Assembly: GCF_029350945.1 (NCBI RefSeq)
Contig: NZ_JARKMS010000002.1
Coordinates: 359,984 to 423,983 of the forward strand
Source: Maribacter huludaoensis
Lineage (GTDB): Bacteria; Bacteroidota; Bacteroidia; Flavobacteriales; Flavobacteriaceae
DNA length: 64,000 nucleotides
Direction: 5' to 3'
Of the stretch, positions 9,061 to 17,726 are shown piece by piece (positions within the stretch are counted from its first letter, which is position 1; every line of letters starts with the position of its first letter). The notes beneath the pieces are model-generated. The model saw only the letters and a program-made list of their open reading frames with translations, was not told the DNA's origin and ran no database searches. Position numbers and translations under genes: made by a program.

Positions 9061-9783
9061 ATGATAGTAGAAGTTTGTGCAAATTCCTTAGAATCTGCCT
9101 TGGTTGCGGAACAGGCTGGAGCAGACCGTATTGAGTTGTGTTCGGAATTGGCGGTGGGCGGACTAACTCCTTCTTACGGGTTGTTGAAAGCTGTGAAAGA
9201 GCAAGTATCTATTCCGGTGCATGTACTGATAAGACCTAGAAGTGGAGATTTTACGTATTCAGATGATGAATTCAATATTATGCTTGCCGATATTGCACTT
9301 TGTGTTGAAATGGGATTTGACGGAATTGTATCGGGGGTTTTATTAAGCGATTTTTTGTTGGATGCGGATAGAACGCAAATCTTAAAAGATGCGGCAGGTG
9401 AGTTGAAATTTACATTTCATAGGGCTTTTGATTGGATTGAAAATCCGTTTGAAGCATTACAAAAGCTGGATGCTATGCAGGTAGATTATATATTGTCATC
9501 AGGTCAACAAAATTCGGCACTTTTGGGAGTAGACCTTTTATCGGAATTAAAGAAGAAAAGCAAGAGCGTACAGATTATGCCTGGATCTGGTATAAACGCT
9601 GGTAATGTTGAAACTTTTAAAACCAGGGGATTTAGTGCCGTTCATTTATCGGGAACAGCTTTGGTTAAAACAATACTTAATAAACCTAATATATCAATGA
9701 ACTCGGAAGGCTTTTTGAGCGATGATCATGTTGCCATTACGCAATTGGAAAATATTAATGCAGTTGTGGCTAAGGTTAAATAA
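9061..9783 (+). CDS. cutC: CutC family protein
   Basis: This 240-residue TIM-barrel protein begins MIVEVCANSLESALVAEQAGADRIELC, the CutC signature, and continues with VGGLTPSYGLLKAV, HVLIRPRSGDF and FTFHRAFDWIENPFEAL. CutC was first described as a copper-tolerance factor in Escherichia coli, but its biochemical role remains debated, so copper homeostasis is a family label and not a proven function. The start codon lies 41 bp from the divergent glycosylasparaginase gene. The gene ends 57 bp before the metallophosphoesterase, and the two could be co-transcribed. Confidence 0.93.
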   Translation: MIVEVCANSLESALVAEQAGADRIELCSELAVGGLTPSYGLLKAVKEQVSIPVHVLIRPRSGDFTYSDDEFNIMLADIALCVEMGFDGIVSGVLLSDFLLDADRTQILKDAAGELKFTFHRAFDWIENPFEALQKLDAMQVDYILSSGQQNSALLGVDLLSELKKKSKSVQIMPGSGINAGNVETFKTRGFSAVHLSGTALVKTILNKPNISMNSEGFLSDDHVAITQLENINAVVAKVK

Positions 9784-9818
9784 ATTGCAAATGAGCACAT
9801 ATACCGCTGTGATACAGA

Positions 9819-9826
9819 TATCTTTG
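9819..9826 (+). promoter_or_regulatory. Candidate -7 element (TATCTTTG)
   Basis: TATCTTTG matches the Bacteroidota -7 consensus TAnnTTTG and lies 14 bp before the ATG of the metallophosphoesterase. No TTG was found at the expected upstream distance, so this is a weak call. Confidence 0.35.
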
Positions 9827-9840
9827 TAAAAAATTCTATC

Positions 9841-11070
9841 ATGATACGTTGGTTTATTTTCGTCATAGCTTATGTTGCCTTAAGTTTTTATGTGCTGCAG
9901 GCATTAAAAACCATTACCAGACAACCATGGTGGTCGTGGATTTATATTGTGGTTTCATTAGCGGTTATGTTAAATTTCATCTACCAATTTTCAGTTGGAG
10001 AAGAGACAGGCCGTGTTCTAAGTATTTCTAAGAGTTATGCTTTCGGATTTTTATTGACCATGTTGACTTTCAATATCATTACTATTCTGTTTCTGTTTTC
10101 TGAAGATATGTATCGCCTTATTTCTGGACTATATCAAAAGATATTTGGTGAGGAAAAACAATTTGGACTTCCTGCCCGTAGAAGGTTTCTGAGCTTGTTG
10201 GCCTTAGGTGTGGCCTCCATACCATTTGGCGCGCTTTTGTATGGTATGTACAAGGGTAAGTACAATTTTAAAGTATTGAAATATGATTTGGAGTTCGATG
10301 ATCTTCCTGATAGTTTTCACGGCTATCAAATTACCCAAATATCTGATATACATAGTGGTAGTTTTGATGACAGGAAAAAAATTGAGTACGCAGTAGACCT
10401 AATAAATAAGCAAAAAAGTGATGTATTGCTTTTTACAGGTGATATGGTGAATAATATGACTTCTGAAATGGAACCCTGGGCAGATCTGTTCAGTACCCTT
10501 CATGCTAAAGATGGTAAGTTTTCAGTTTTAGGAAACCATGATTACGGTGATTATATCCCTTGGGATACAGAAGAACTGAAACATCAAAATCTAGAAGATC
10601 TTAAAACATTACAGAAGCAGATGGGTTTTGATCTGTTGCTTAACGAGCATAGATATCTTAAAAGAGGTGATGATAAAATTGCCCTAGTAGGAGTAGAGAA
10701 TTGGGGTAAAGGCGGCTTTAAAAAGGCCGGTGATCTCAAGAAGGCCGCTTCACAGATAGAAGAAAATGATTTTAAAATTTTAATGAGCCATGACCCCTCT
10801 CATTGGGAAATGGAAGTTATAAAAGATGACTACCATTATCATCTGACATTAAGTGGTCATACCCATGGTATGCAATTTGGTATAGAAATACCTGGATGGA
10901 TCAAATGGAGTCCGGTGAAATGGAGATACCCTTATTGGGCGGGCATTTACAAAGAAATGGGGCAGTTCATTAATGTGAACAGAGGTTTTGGTTTTTTAGG
11001 ATATCCGGGTAGGGTAGGCATTTGGCCAGAAATTACCGTGATAACTTTAAAGAAAAAGGCATTAACATGA
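9841..11070 (+). CDS. Membrane-anchored metallophosphoesterase
   Basis: This 409-residue protein has about four N-terminal hydrophobic segments within residues 1-135. A calcineurin-like phosphoesterase domain follows from about residue 155. The metal-binding motifs appear in order: SDIHSGSF (Dx H), FTGDMVNN (GD), LGNHDYGDY (GNHD), MSHDPSHW and LSGHTHGMQFG (GHTH). All canonical ligands are present, so it should be an active dinuclear-metal hydrolase. Close relatives are often annotated as UDP-2,3-diacylglucosamine hydrolase-like or YkuE-like enzymes, but no substrate can be named from the sequence. An RRRFLSLLALG segment before the last membrane helix resembles a Tat signal but is internal. 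Confidence 0.92.
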   Translation: MIRWFIFVIAYVALSFYVLQALKTITRQPWWSWIYIVVSLAVMLNFIYQFSVGEETGRVLSISKSYAFGFLLTMLTFNIITILFLFSEDMYRLISGLYQKIFGEEKQFGLPARRRFLSLLALGVASIPFGALLYGMYKGKYNFKVLKYDLEFDDLPDSFHGYQITQISDIHSGSFDDRKKIEYAVDLINKQKSDVLLFTGDMVNNMTSEMEPWADLFSTLHAKDGKFSVLGNHDYGDYIPWDTEELKHQNLEDLKTLQKQMGFDLLLNEHRYLKRGDDKIALVGVENWGKGGFKKAGDLKKAASQIEENDFKILMSHDPSHWEMEVIKDDYHYHLTLSGHTHGMQFGIEIPGWIKWSPVKWRYPYWAGIYKEMGQFINVNRGFGFLGYPGRVGIWPEITVITLKKKALT

Positions 11071-11162
11071 TTTTAACCCTTTTACGATGCTACAATTAGC
11101 CCGCTAAGAGTAGTATTTTAACAATTTTTATTACATTTGGCTAACAAAGAAAAGCATTTTAT

Positions 11163-11459
11163 ATGTCCAAATTTGGTGAACTAATAGATTTAAATGTACC
11201 TGTTCTTCTGGATTTTTATGCAGAGTGGAACGAACAGTCGACTGCAATGCATCCTGTATTAAGGGATGTAGCCGCTGCACTTGGTAGTAGAGGTAAGGTC
11301 ATAAAGATAGATGTAGATAAGAACAAAGAGCTTTCTCAGGCTTTGCGTGTTAAAGGCTTGCCTACACTTATGATCTACAAAAAAGGAGAAATGGTATGGA
11401 GACAAAGTGGTGAGCAAGATGCTACTACGTTAATGGGTATTCTTAAAGAATACGTTTAG
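11163..11459 (+). CDS. Thioredoxin-fold protein lacking the CxxC active site
   Basis: This 98-residue protein has a clear thioredoxin fold: VPVLLDFYAEW leads into the active-site loop, VIKIDVDKNKELSQALRVKGLPTLMIYKKGE follows, and the cis-proline is Pro67. Where thioredoxins have WCGPC, residues 22-26 are WNEQS. There is no cysteine in the protein, so it cannot act as a dithiol oxidoreductase. It may be a redox-inactive binding or chaperone-like member. The gene is single, with its own intergenic region, and ends at a strong bidirectional terminator. A TACATTTG -7-like element lies at 11132-11139. Confidence 0.85.
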   Translation: MSKFGELIDLNVPVLLDFYAEWNEQSTAMHPVLRDVAAALGSRGKVIKIDVDKNKELSQALRVKGLPTLMIYKKGEMVWRQSGEQDATTLMGILKEYV

Positions 11460-11480
11460 AACATAACATATAGAAATAAA

Positions 11481-11517
11481 AAAAAGCTTTGAGTTTGTGC
11501 TCAAAGCTTTTTTTTGT
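11481..11517. terminator. Bidirectional rho-independent terminator
   Basis: The stem AAAAAGCTTTGAG (11481-11493) pairs with CTCAAAGCTTTTT (11500-11512) around a 6-nt loop. A T-run follows on the plus strand and an A-run precedes it. It separates the convergent thioredoxin-like and DUF2723 genes. Confidence 0.9.
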
Positions 11518-11531
11518 GACCATTTATATAT

Positions 11532-14500
11532 CTATTCTATAATTTCGGTCTTCGTATTATCCGGTAAAATGGTATCGGAAACCGGTACGGTGTCCATCAT
11601 ATCGGGATTGCCCTGTTGCATTTCTTCGCGCATGTCCATATCATCCTCGTCCTTATAAAAGTGCTGGAATTTATCAATGTACTCATTAAAGATTAAGGTT
11701 TCTTTTTCTGCAATGTCTTCACTGTCATTGGTTATAATGATATCTATATTACGTCTATAGGCCTCCATATCTGCAATGATATCGTCAATATTACTGTATT
11801 GTTCGTCCAAGCTTGTGGAAGCGTAATACTCCAATCGTTCTTGGTACTTGCCTTTTAACTTTTCAAAAAGGGCACGGGCTTTTTGGTTTTCACCAACTTT
11901 ATAATAGCCATCTATAAAAGGTTCTACCAATGTGTAGTATCCAAATTTATCTACTGGCATATTGGTCAAGGAAATTTCGATAATATCTTTCGCCTTGTCC
12001 ATTTTGTTTTCCTTGATCAACGCTTCTGTTAAACGAGCTAAATTACCTCTAAAGGATACGCTTTGAATACGGGTTTGTGTATCGTGGTAAATGTCGCCAC
12101 CTGCATTGCCCCAATCCCAACCGGTAACAATATCATACATTAATTCTGTATCTATTCTTCCTAGTTCAAAAGCATTAGGTCTTTCTGTACGGATAGGCAC
12201 TAGTTTATATGCCAAACCATCCAGTTGAAGGTAATCTTTCATCCAAAGGTATTCGGCATCATCAAAACTACCACCAGAGAAGTATAGAGGACGTTTCCAG
12301 TCATTGTTCGCTAAGATGTCAAGCATCATCATGCTTTTTTTGGTAATAGCACCTGGTAGGTCTATATCAATGTAATCAACAATTTGGTCGGCGTCTTTTT
12401 CTTTCACCAAGCCACTGCTCAATACATTTTGTTTGTTTACAGGCACCCTAATTTTATTGGTAGGGTAGTATACCATGTTTTGAGTGTCTTCTGGATATTG
12501 ACTAAGATCAGCGCCATTTTGCTCAAACAAGTACTTTAGTTTAGTTCTTGGTTTATCACTATCGATCCAGTTAATAAAATCTTTAATGGGCCATCTGTTT
12601 TCCGTAATGCCTTGGTGGTATAGCACATCTCTTGATCCCCACCTGTATTTCTCATGAGTAATTTGTGAAGGTATTGGCGCGCTTTCGTAAGCTGCAGCTT
12701 TCATTTGGTCAACATACCAATCTGTTTCAAAAAGACTGGTACATACCACACGAACGTCCGTTCTGTAATGTTCAATTTCTTGTGCGTACCAAATTGGGAA
12801 CGTATCGTTATCTCCAATGGTAAATAAAATAGCACCTGCATCTTCTTGGCAAGAATCTAAATATGCCTTTGCAGAAGAGTTTGCGGTGAATTTACCTGAT
12901 CTATCATGGTCGTCCCAGTTTTGTACTGCCATTACCGTTGGTACCGCAAGTAATGTTACTACAACTACAGCAGGGGCTAATATTTTAGGGGTGATCCATT
13001 CTTTAAAACTATCATACAAACCATATACTCCTAAACCGATCCAAAGGGCAAAGACATAGAAGGATCCTACAAGGGAATAATCTCGTTCACGAGGTTGAAA
13101 TATGCCTGGGTTCGTATAAAATTGTATGGCCAATCCTGTAAAGAGAAAGAACATCAATAATACCCAGAATTGCTTTTTGTCTTTTGAAAGTTGAAAAACA
13201 ATACCAATAATTCCTAGAATTAATGGCAAAAAGAAATAGGTGTTCCTACCTGGGTTGTTTTGAATATCACTAGGTAAATTATCCTGACTGCCTAATCTAA
13301 TACTATCAATTACATTGATGCCACTTAACCAGTTTCCATTTTCATTATATCGACCCTGAACATCATTTTGTTTTCCAACAAAATTCCACATGAAATAACG
13401 TAAATACATGTAATTGAACTGAAATTCGAACATATATTTAACATTGTCCCACAACGTAGGTGGTTGTACTTCTATATACTCATCAAAACGTTTTAGAAAG
13501 CTAATGTATTGATCGGCACCGATCTCACCGTTGGCAAAACCAATTTTAACCTGTTCTGCAGCTTGCCTTAACTCTTGATTCGGTTGTGTGATCCTAAAAT
13601 CTAAGGCGCCAAAATAGCGCATGTAGTTCTCTGCATTTTGTGAACTCCACATTCTTGGTAACAATCCTTGGTGTTTAGGATTGGGACCTTGAACGGCATC
13701 TTTGTATTTATTTACTATAATGTACTTTCCTAAAGTATAATCTTTCTCATATTTGGGTTTTCCGTCTTGGTCTTCACCTGCCGGTGCAAACATATCTGAA
13801 TAATAGGTGCCATAAACAGGGCTGTCTACACCTGGGTATTGCTCTCTATTGTAATATGCTAGTAGTGCTCTTGCATCTTCTGGATTGTTTTCATTGATGA
13901 CAACTTTGGCATTTGCTCTAATGGGTAACATTAACCATGATGAAAAACCTAGGAATAAAAACATTAAACATAAAACAATAGTATTGCCTGTTCTATAATT
14001 GTTCTTGCGTGTATAGTTTAGACCAAAGTAAAATGCCGCTATGAAGAGGAGACCTATTATTATAGACCCAGAATTAAAAGGTAGCCCAATGCTGTTAATG
14101 AAGAATACTTCTCCCCAGCCAAATAATTTAAGAACGTAGGTAAGTGAAAATTTATATACCAACATTAAAATGGCAATAACAATGATGTTAGCCAGTAAAA
14201 AGTTCTTTACTGTAGTCTTTTGGTAGGTTTTAAAATAATAAAGTAGGCCAATTGAAGGGATTGCCAAAAAGCCCATAAATTGAACTCCGAAAGTCAATCC
14301 TACAACAAAAGAAATTAACACGAGCCACTTATTGCCACGGGGATCATGTAGGTTATCGGTCCATTTCAGCCCTAACCATAATAATAAGGCCATAATGAAA
14401 CTTGCCATTGAATATACTTCGGTTTCTACGGCGTTGAACCAAAAACTATCTGAATAGGTGAAGGCCAATGAACCAACTAGGGCACTACCAAAAACGGCTA

Positions 14501-14855
14501 TTGCCTTACTATTGGTAAAAGGACCATCTTTTTCAATTAATTTTCTGGTAATGTTTGTAATCGTCCAGAACATAAATAAAATGGTGAATGCGCTAGATAC
14601 ACCAGATACCAAGTTGACCATCATTGCGATTTTACTTGGCTCTAAGGCGAACATTGCAAAAAAGGCACCGATCATCTGTAGCAATGGCGCCCCGGGCGGG
14701 TGGCCCACTTGAAGCTTGGCCGCCGTTGCTATATACTCTCCCGCATCCCAAAAACTATTGGTGGGTTCTACGGTAATGTAATACGTGATAAAGGCGATAA
14801 AAAATACGGACCATCCTAATATGGTGTCCCACTTGTGGTAGTTCTTTGAAAACAT
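11532..14855 (-). CDS. DUF2723 family protein, probable GT-C glycosyltransferase
   Basis: This 1107-residue protein has an N-terminal membrane domain of roughly a dozen hydrophobic segments (about 1-660) and a soluble C-terminal part of about 450 residues. The DUF2723 signature is at residues 33-58: NSFWDAGEYIATAAKLQVGH, then PPGAPL, with Asp37 and Glu40 in the first luminal loop, where GT-C enzymes keep their catalytic acid. The eukaryotic DUF2723 member TMEM260 is a protein O-mannosyltransferase. By that homology this protein may glycosylate exported proteins, which fits the known O-glycosylation of Bacteroidota periplasmic proteins, but the substrate is inferred. The C-terminal tail ends in an acidic stretch (DEDDMDMREEM). 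The gene stands alone, facing the thioredoxin-like gene. Confidence 0.85.
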   Translation of the reverse strand: MFSKNYHKWDTILGWSVFFIAFITYYITVEPTNSFWDAGEYIATAAKLQVGHPPGAPLLQMIGAFFAMFALEPSKIAMMVNLVSGVSSAFTILFMFWTITNITRKLIEKDGPFTNSKAIAVFGSALVGSLAFTYSDSFWFNAVETEVYSMASFIMALLLWLGLKWTDNLHDPRGNKWLVLISFVVGLTFGVQFMGFLAIPSIGLLYYFKTYQKTTVKNFLLANIIVIAILMLVYKFSLTYVLKLFGWGEVFFINSIGLPFNSGSIIIGLLFIAAFYFGLNYTRKNNYRTGNTIVLCLMFLFLGFSSWLMLPIRANAKVVINENNPEDARALLAYYNREQYPGVDSPVYGTYYSDMFAPAGEDQDGKPKYEKDYTLGKYIIVNKYKDAVQGPNPKHQGLLPRMWSSQNAENYMRYFGALDFRITQPNQELRQAAEQVKIGFANGEIGADQYISFLKRFDEYIEVQPPTLWDNVKYMFEFQFNYMYLRYFMWNFVGKQNDVQGRYNENGNWLSGINVIDSIRLGSQDNLPSDIQNNPGRNTYFFLPLILGIIGIVFQLSKDKKQFWVLLMFFLFTGLAIQFYTNPGIFQPRERDYSLVGSFYVFALWIGLGVYGLYDSFKEWITPKILAPAVVVVTLLAVPTVMAVQNWDDHDRSGKFTANSSAKAYLDSCQEDAGAILFTIGDNDTFPIWYAQEIEHYRTDVRVVCTSLFETDWYVDQMKAAAYESAPIPSQITHEKYRWGSRDVLYHQGITENRWPIKDFINWIDSDKPRTKLKYLFEQNGADLSQYPEDTQNMVYYPTNKIRVPVNKQNVLSSGLVKEKDADQIVDYIDIDLPGAITKKSMMMLDILANNDWKRPLYFSGGSFDDAEYLWMKDYLQLDGLAYKLVPIRTERPNAFELGRIDTELMYDIVTGWDWGNAGGDIYHDTQTRIQSVSFRGNLARLTEALIKENKMDKAKDIIEISLTNMPVDKFGYYTLVEPFIDGYYKVGENQKARALFEKLKGKYQERLEYYASTSLDEQYSNIDDIIADMEAYRRNIDIIITNDSEDIAEKETLIFNEYIDKFQHFYKDEDDMDMREEMQQGNPDMMDTVPVSDTILPDNTKTEIIE

Positions 14856-14974
14856 GAAGCTTGGGTTAAACCTAAGTGGCGAATTTACTAATTAATCTAG
14901 AAAGGAATGAACTATTTTTATAAACCTTTAACACAGGTAAAGTAGATTTTTTTCATTTTTACTTGAAAAAATGT

Positions 14975-15004
14975 TTGGTGAAACAAAACTTTGTTTTAAA
15001 TTTG
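14975..15004 (+). promoter_or_regulatory. Bacteroidota-type promoter of tRNA-Gln
   Basis: TTG at 14975-14977 and TAAATTTG at 14997-15004 are separated by 19 bp, matching the -33 TTG / -7 TAnnTTTG consensus. The -7 box ends 18 bp before the tRNA, so the predicted start of transcription is just upstream of the mature 5' end. Confidence 0.8.
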
Positions 15005-15022
15005 CAGCCTCTTAAAAGGTAT

Positions 15023-15093
15023 TGGCCCATGGTGTAATGGTAACACTCCGGTTTTTGGTACCGTCATTCAAGGTTCGAGTCCTTGTGGGCCAA
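15023..15093 (+). tRNA. tRNA-Gln (anticodon TTG)
   Basis: The 71-nt cloverleaf has acceptor arms TGGCCCA (15023-15029) and TGGGCCA (15086-15092), discriminator A, a D-stem GTGT/ACAC, a seven-base anticodon loop TTTTGGT with anticodon TTG, and a T-arm CAAGG-TTCGAGT-CCTTG. The outermost anticodon-stem pair is C-T, a mismatch, and the other four pairs are intact. CCA is not encoded. It is a single-gene unit with its own promoter and terminator. Confidence 0.95.
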
Positions 15094-15103
15094 CTAAGAG
15101 AGC

Positions 15104-15136
15104 AATCCTGATGTCATTTGATGTCAGGATTTTTTA
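15104..15136 (+). terminator. Terminator of tRNA-Gln
   Basis: AATCCTGA (15104-15111) pairs with TCAGGATT (15124-15131). The loop contains a smaller CAT/ATG stem, and a run of T follows. Confidence 0.85.
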
Positions 15137-15339
15137 TTTTTATGATTTATGTCATTTTAATTGTAATCTAATTGTCTGACCTTCGTACTTATACATATTT
15201 CAGTACGGAATGTTAAGTGTTGATAACCGTTGTGTCAGTATTTTTGTACATTTAAACCGATAACGTTACAAATACATCGGAAAAGAAACCATTTCGATTT
15301 TGTTATTATATACTTTGGTACCCTAAAGAACTTAACCCT

Positions 15340-15672
15340 ATGAAACTCTCTCCAAAAGTTTTAAAAATATTATTAATCGTTGTTGTACTTGGATTTGGGA
15401 TCGGCTTTTATCTGCAAGATCTAAAACATGAAGAAAGTACTGCCCATGCTTGGAAAGCCAATCGTTATAATTTAGATCGCTTTAATAAGATAATGGAATA
15501 TAACAACAAAATGAACTCCTCTAATTGGAGGGTGTTGAAAGATAGTATAGATCAACAATTGGATACTCTGATGATACTTCGTTTTCGTAAAGAAGTTGAT
15601 AGTATAGAAGATTCTGAGCCTCAGGCGTACAGCGATCAAGTTGAGGTGCATGCATCTTTTATGCCTCAATAG
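15340..15672 (+). CDS. Small single-pass membrane protein, function unknown
   Basis: This 110-residue protein has one hydrophobic segment near the N-terminus (VLKILLIVVVLGFGIGFYL, about residues 8-26) followed by a charged, probably helical periplasmic part and no cysteine. It reads as a membrane-anchored or uncleaved-signal protein. No family was recognised. It stands alone between tRNA-Gln and the convergent antiporter gene, whose stop codon is 31 bp away. Its 5' region (15137-15339) contains TAACGTTA at 15261-15268 and a short hairpin (CGTACT/AGTACG), with no recognisable full promoter. Confidence 0.6.
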   Translation: MKLSPKVLKILLIVVVLGFGIGFYLQDLKHEESTAHAWKANRYNLDRFNKIMEYNNKMNSSNWRVLKDSIDQQLDTLMILRFRKEVDSIEDSEPQAYSDQVEVHASFMPQ

Positions 15673-15703
15673 TCTTTATGGTTGATGTTGTATAGGATAT
15701 CAC

Positions 15704-17029
15704 TCAATGAGTGTCCTTGGGTTCTATTTTGTCTATAGTTGCCTTGTCCATTTCTTGGTAATCTTCATCTTCAGTTTCTCTAATAGCGTCCTCGGCTAAG
15801 TTTCTTTCAATAATTTCTTCATCAATTTCATCTAGCATAGTCCCCATTTTTCGTTTATCACGAATCATGGCCCATGTCATTATTAAGCTTGTGGCTATAA
15901 TTACAAATAACAAGATGCCAGATTCAAATCCTTCAATCTGAGCTTCTGCAGGTATGGCATAAAATAGCAATACGGTAATTAATCCTCTAGGGGCTATGAA
16001 TAATTGGGGCAACATATCTTTTCCAACAAAAACCATCAAGATCAAAAATCGGATGGCGTAAATAGAGGCAATTATTAGCAAGCTTACAATGGCAACGTTA
16101 ACGCTAAGTAAAGATGATAGTACTATGGTGATGCCAAAAATCACAAAGAAAAAGGTTCTGACTACAAATGCAGTTTCTAGCGTAACTATATGCAGCTCGT
16201 GATAAATTTGTTGCATTCTTTCCTTTTCAAGAAAGATTTTTGTTTTGCCTGGAAAAAATAAGTTGACATTCTTTACAATCAAACCAAATACCAATATGAT
16301 TATTAAGGATGATAAGTGCATTTTTTTGCCTATTGCGTAAAGAAGGAGTAATACCGATATAAGCAAGAATAATTTTGCCTGGCTTTTTATGCGTTGAAAA
16401 ACTAATATAATAGCATAGCTGGCAACTAGTGCTATAACTATGGTAACGGCGAAATTTATGCTAAAACCAACCACACCGGTATCTTCGGCCGGGTTTAGTT
16501 TTCCCGTTAAAAAATAGAACATCATAATACCCATAATGTCAGAAAAGGTGCTTTCGTAAATATGGAATTCTTTTTTCTGTTCACTTAAACCGCCTACGCT
16601 TGGTATAATTATAGCGCTTGATAGAATGGATAGCGGCGTGGCATATAACAATGCAGATTGCATAGTCATATTTGGTATAAACTGATAAAGGATTAGAGCG
16701 GCAACATATGCAGAACCTACTAGGCCAATTAAAGCGATGGCCATAGATTTTAGAATAGGCCATAATTTTTCCTTTTTCAATTCTAGTTCTAAGGCAGCTT
16801 CTAGCACTATCATGATAAGGCCTACCGTACCTAGAATTTCAAGTGACCCTTTAAAGTCAGGTATTTCAGGTATAAAAATTTCAAGACCTATTTTAATTAA
16901 TATGCCTAGGACAATGAGCATAAGCACTGCCGGTATATTGGTTTTTTTTGAGATGCCATTAAAAAAGAAGGATAGTACAACAATTAAAGAAGCTCCTATA
17001 ATTAGGTTATAGGATGAAAGAATTTCCAT
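15704..17029 (-). CDS. Cation/proton antiporter (CPA family)
   Basis: This 441-residue protein has about 12 hydrophobic segments (residues 1-385) and a C-terminal cytoplasmic tail of about 55 very acidic residues (LDEIDEEIIERNLAEDAIRE and onward). The segment YESTFSDIMG (Glu159, Asp164) corresponds to the ion-binding helix written ESLLND in typical NhaP/NHE-type CPA1 exchangers, so a Na+/H+ or K+/H+ exchange role is likely. The residue before the key Asp is Ser and not Asn. The acidic tail may be regulatory. The gene is divergent from rimP-nusA-infB across a 223-bp region. Confidence 0.85.
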   Translation of the reverse strand: MEILSSYNLIIGASLIVVLSFFFNGISKKTNIPAVLMLIVLGILIKIGLEIFIPEIPDFKGSLEILGTVGLIMIVLEAALELELKKEKLWPILKSMAIALIGLVGSAYVAALILYQFIPNMTMQSALLYATPLSILSSAIIIPSVGGLSEQKKEFHIYESTFSDIMGIMMFYFLTGKLNPAEDTGVVGFSINFAVTIVIALVASYAIILVFQRIKSQAKLFLLISVLLLLYAIGKKMHLSSLIIILVFGLIVKNVNLFFPGKTKIFLEKERMQQIYHELHIVTLETAFVVRTFFFVIFGITIVLSSLLSVNVAIVSLLIIASIYAIRFLILMVFVGKDMLPQLFIAPRGLITVLLFYAIPAEAQIEGFESGILLFVIIATSLIMTWAMIRDKRKMGTMLDEIDEEIIERNLAEDAIRETEDEDYQEMDKATIDKIEPKDTH

Positions 17030-17154
17030 TTTATAATTTTTTGGTTGGTGTTGGGCTAAAAATAAGATAATTATTAAAACGTATATTAATTGTTATATTT
17101 TAATTATCTGTTTTGATTCTTTTCATAGTGAATGAATTAGGTGTAATTAGTCTA

Positions 17155-17184
17155 TTGTAGGAAATTAAATTTATTGTATATTTG
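17155..17184 (+). promoter_or_regulatory. Promoter of the rimP-nusA-infB operon
   Basis: TTG at 17155-17157 and TATATTTG at 17177-17184 are separated by exactly 19 bp, a full match to the Bacteroidota consensus. Transcription should start near 17190, giving a leader of about 60 nt that contains the hairpin at 17214-17234. Confidence 0.85.
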
Positions 17185-17213
17185 CAAAGCTGAAAGGATA
17201 TAAAAGTATTCAT

Positions 17214-17238
17214 GAGGGGACAATTAGTCCCCTCTTTT
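17214..17238 (+). promoter_or_regulatory. Leader hairpin with T-run: possible attenuator of rimP-nusA-infB
   Basis: GAGGGGAC (17214-17221) pairs perfectly with GTCCCCTC (17227-17234) around a 5-nt loop, followed by TTTT. It sits between the promoter and the rimP ATG at 17253, so it has the form of an intrinsic terminator inside the leader. NusA, encoded downstream, acts on pausing and termination, so feedback control is plausible but inferred. Confidence 0.75.
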
Positions 17239-17252
17239 ATTACTTATTATTT

Positions 17253-17714
17253 ATGCTAAAGGAAAAAGTAAAGGAATTATTGGATCAAGGTCTTCAGGAA
17301 GACCCCTCCCTATTTTTAATCGATTTCACAATGGGTGCTGATAATAGCATTCATGTGGTAATAGACGGTGACCATGGGGTTACGGTCAGTGATTGTATTA
17401 AAATAAGTAGGGCGATCGAGCATAATTTGGATCGTGACGAACATGATTTTTCGCTAGAGGTTGCCTCTGCGGGTGCATCGGCACCGTTGGTTATGCCTCG
17501 TCAATACGTTAAAAACGTGGGCAGAAAACTTGAAGTTCGTACAAACGACAATAAGTTTGAGGGGAATTTGACCGCCGTAAATGATGATTCTATTGTTTTG
17601 GAATGGAAAGCTAGGGAGCCTAAGCCAATAAGTAAGGGGAAAGTGACCGTTCAGAAAAAAGAAGAAGTAAATTTTTCAGATATTATTAAAGCAAAAGTTG
17701 TATTAAAATTTTAA
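17253..17714 (+). CDS. rimP: Ribosome maturation factor RimP
   Basis: This 153-residue protein matches RimP (DUF150), which assists maturation of the 30S ribosomal subunit. Recognisable segments are DFTMGADNSIHVVIDGDHGVTVSDC (first domain, about 24-48), RAIEHNLD and FSLEVASAGASAPLVMPRQY (the family LEVSSPGLDRPL region), and a C-terminal SH3-like domain. In most RimP proteins this region reads S-P-G; here it is S-A-G. It is the first gene of rimP-nusA-infB, a gene order conserved widely in bacteria, and nusA starts 12 nt after its stop. Confidence 0.95.
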   Translation: MLKEKVKELLDQGLQEDPSLFLIDFTMGADNSIHVVIDGDHGVTVSDCIKISRAIEHNLDRDEHDFSLEVASAGASAPLVMPRQYVKNVGRKLEVRTNDNKFEGNLTAVNDDSIVLEWKAREPKPISKGKVTVQKKEEVNFSDIIKAKVVLKF

Positions 17715-17726
17715 TTGTAATTACCA

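Noticed and set aside
15261-15268. TAACGTTA near tRNA-Gln, the same core as the sucrose palindromes
   Set aside because: Only 8 bp match and the flanks are not symmetric. Such a site is expected by chance in an AT-rich window, and there is no functional link to sucrose genes.
17066-17108. GATAATTA ... TAATTATC inverted repeat upstream of the antiporter
   Set aside because: Short arms, wide separation and very AT-rich sequence make chance the simplest explanation.
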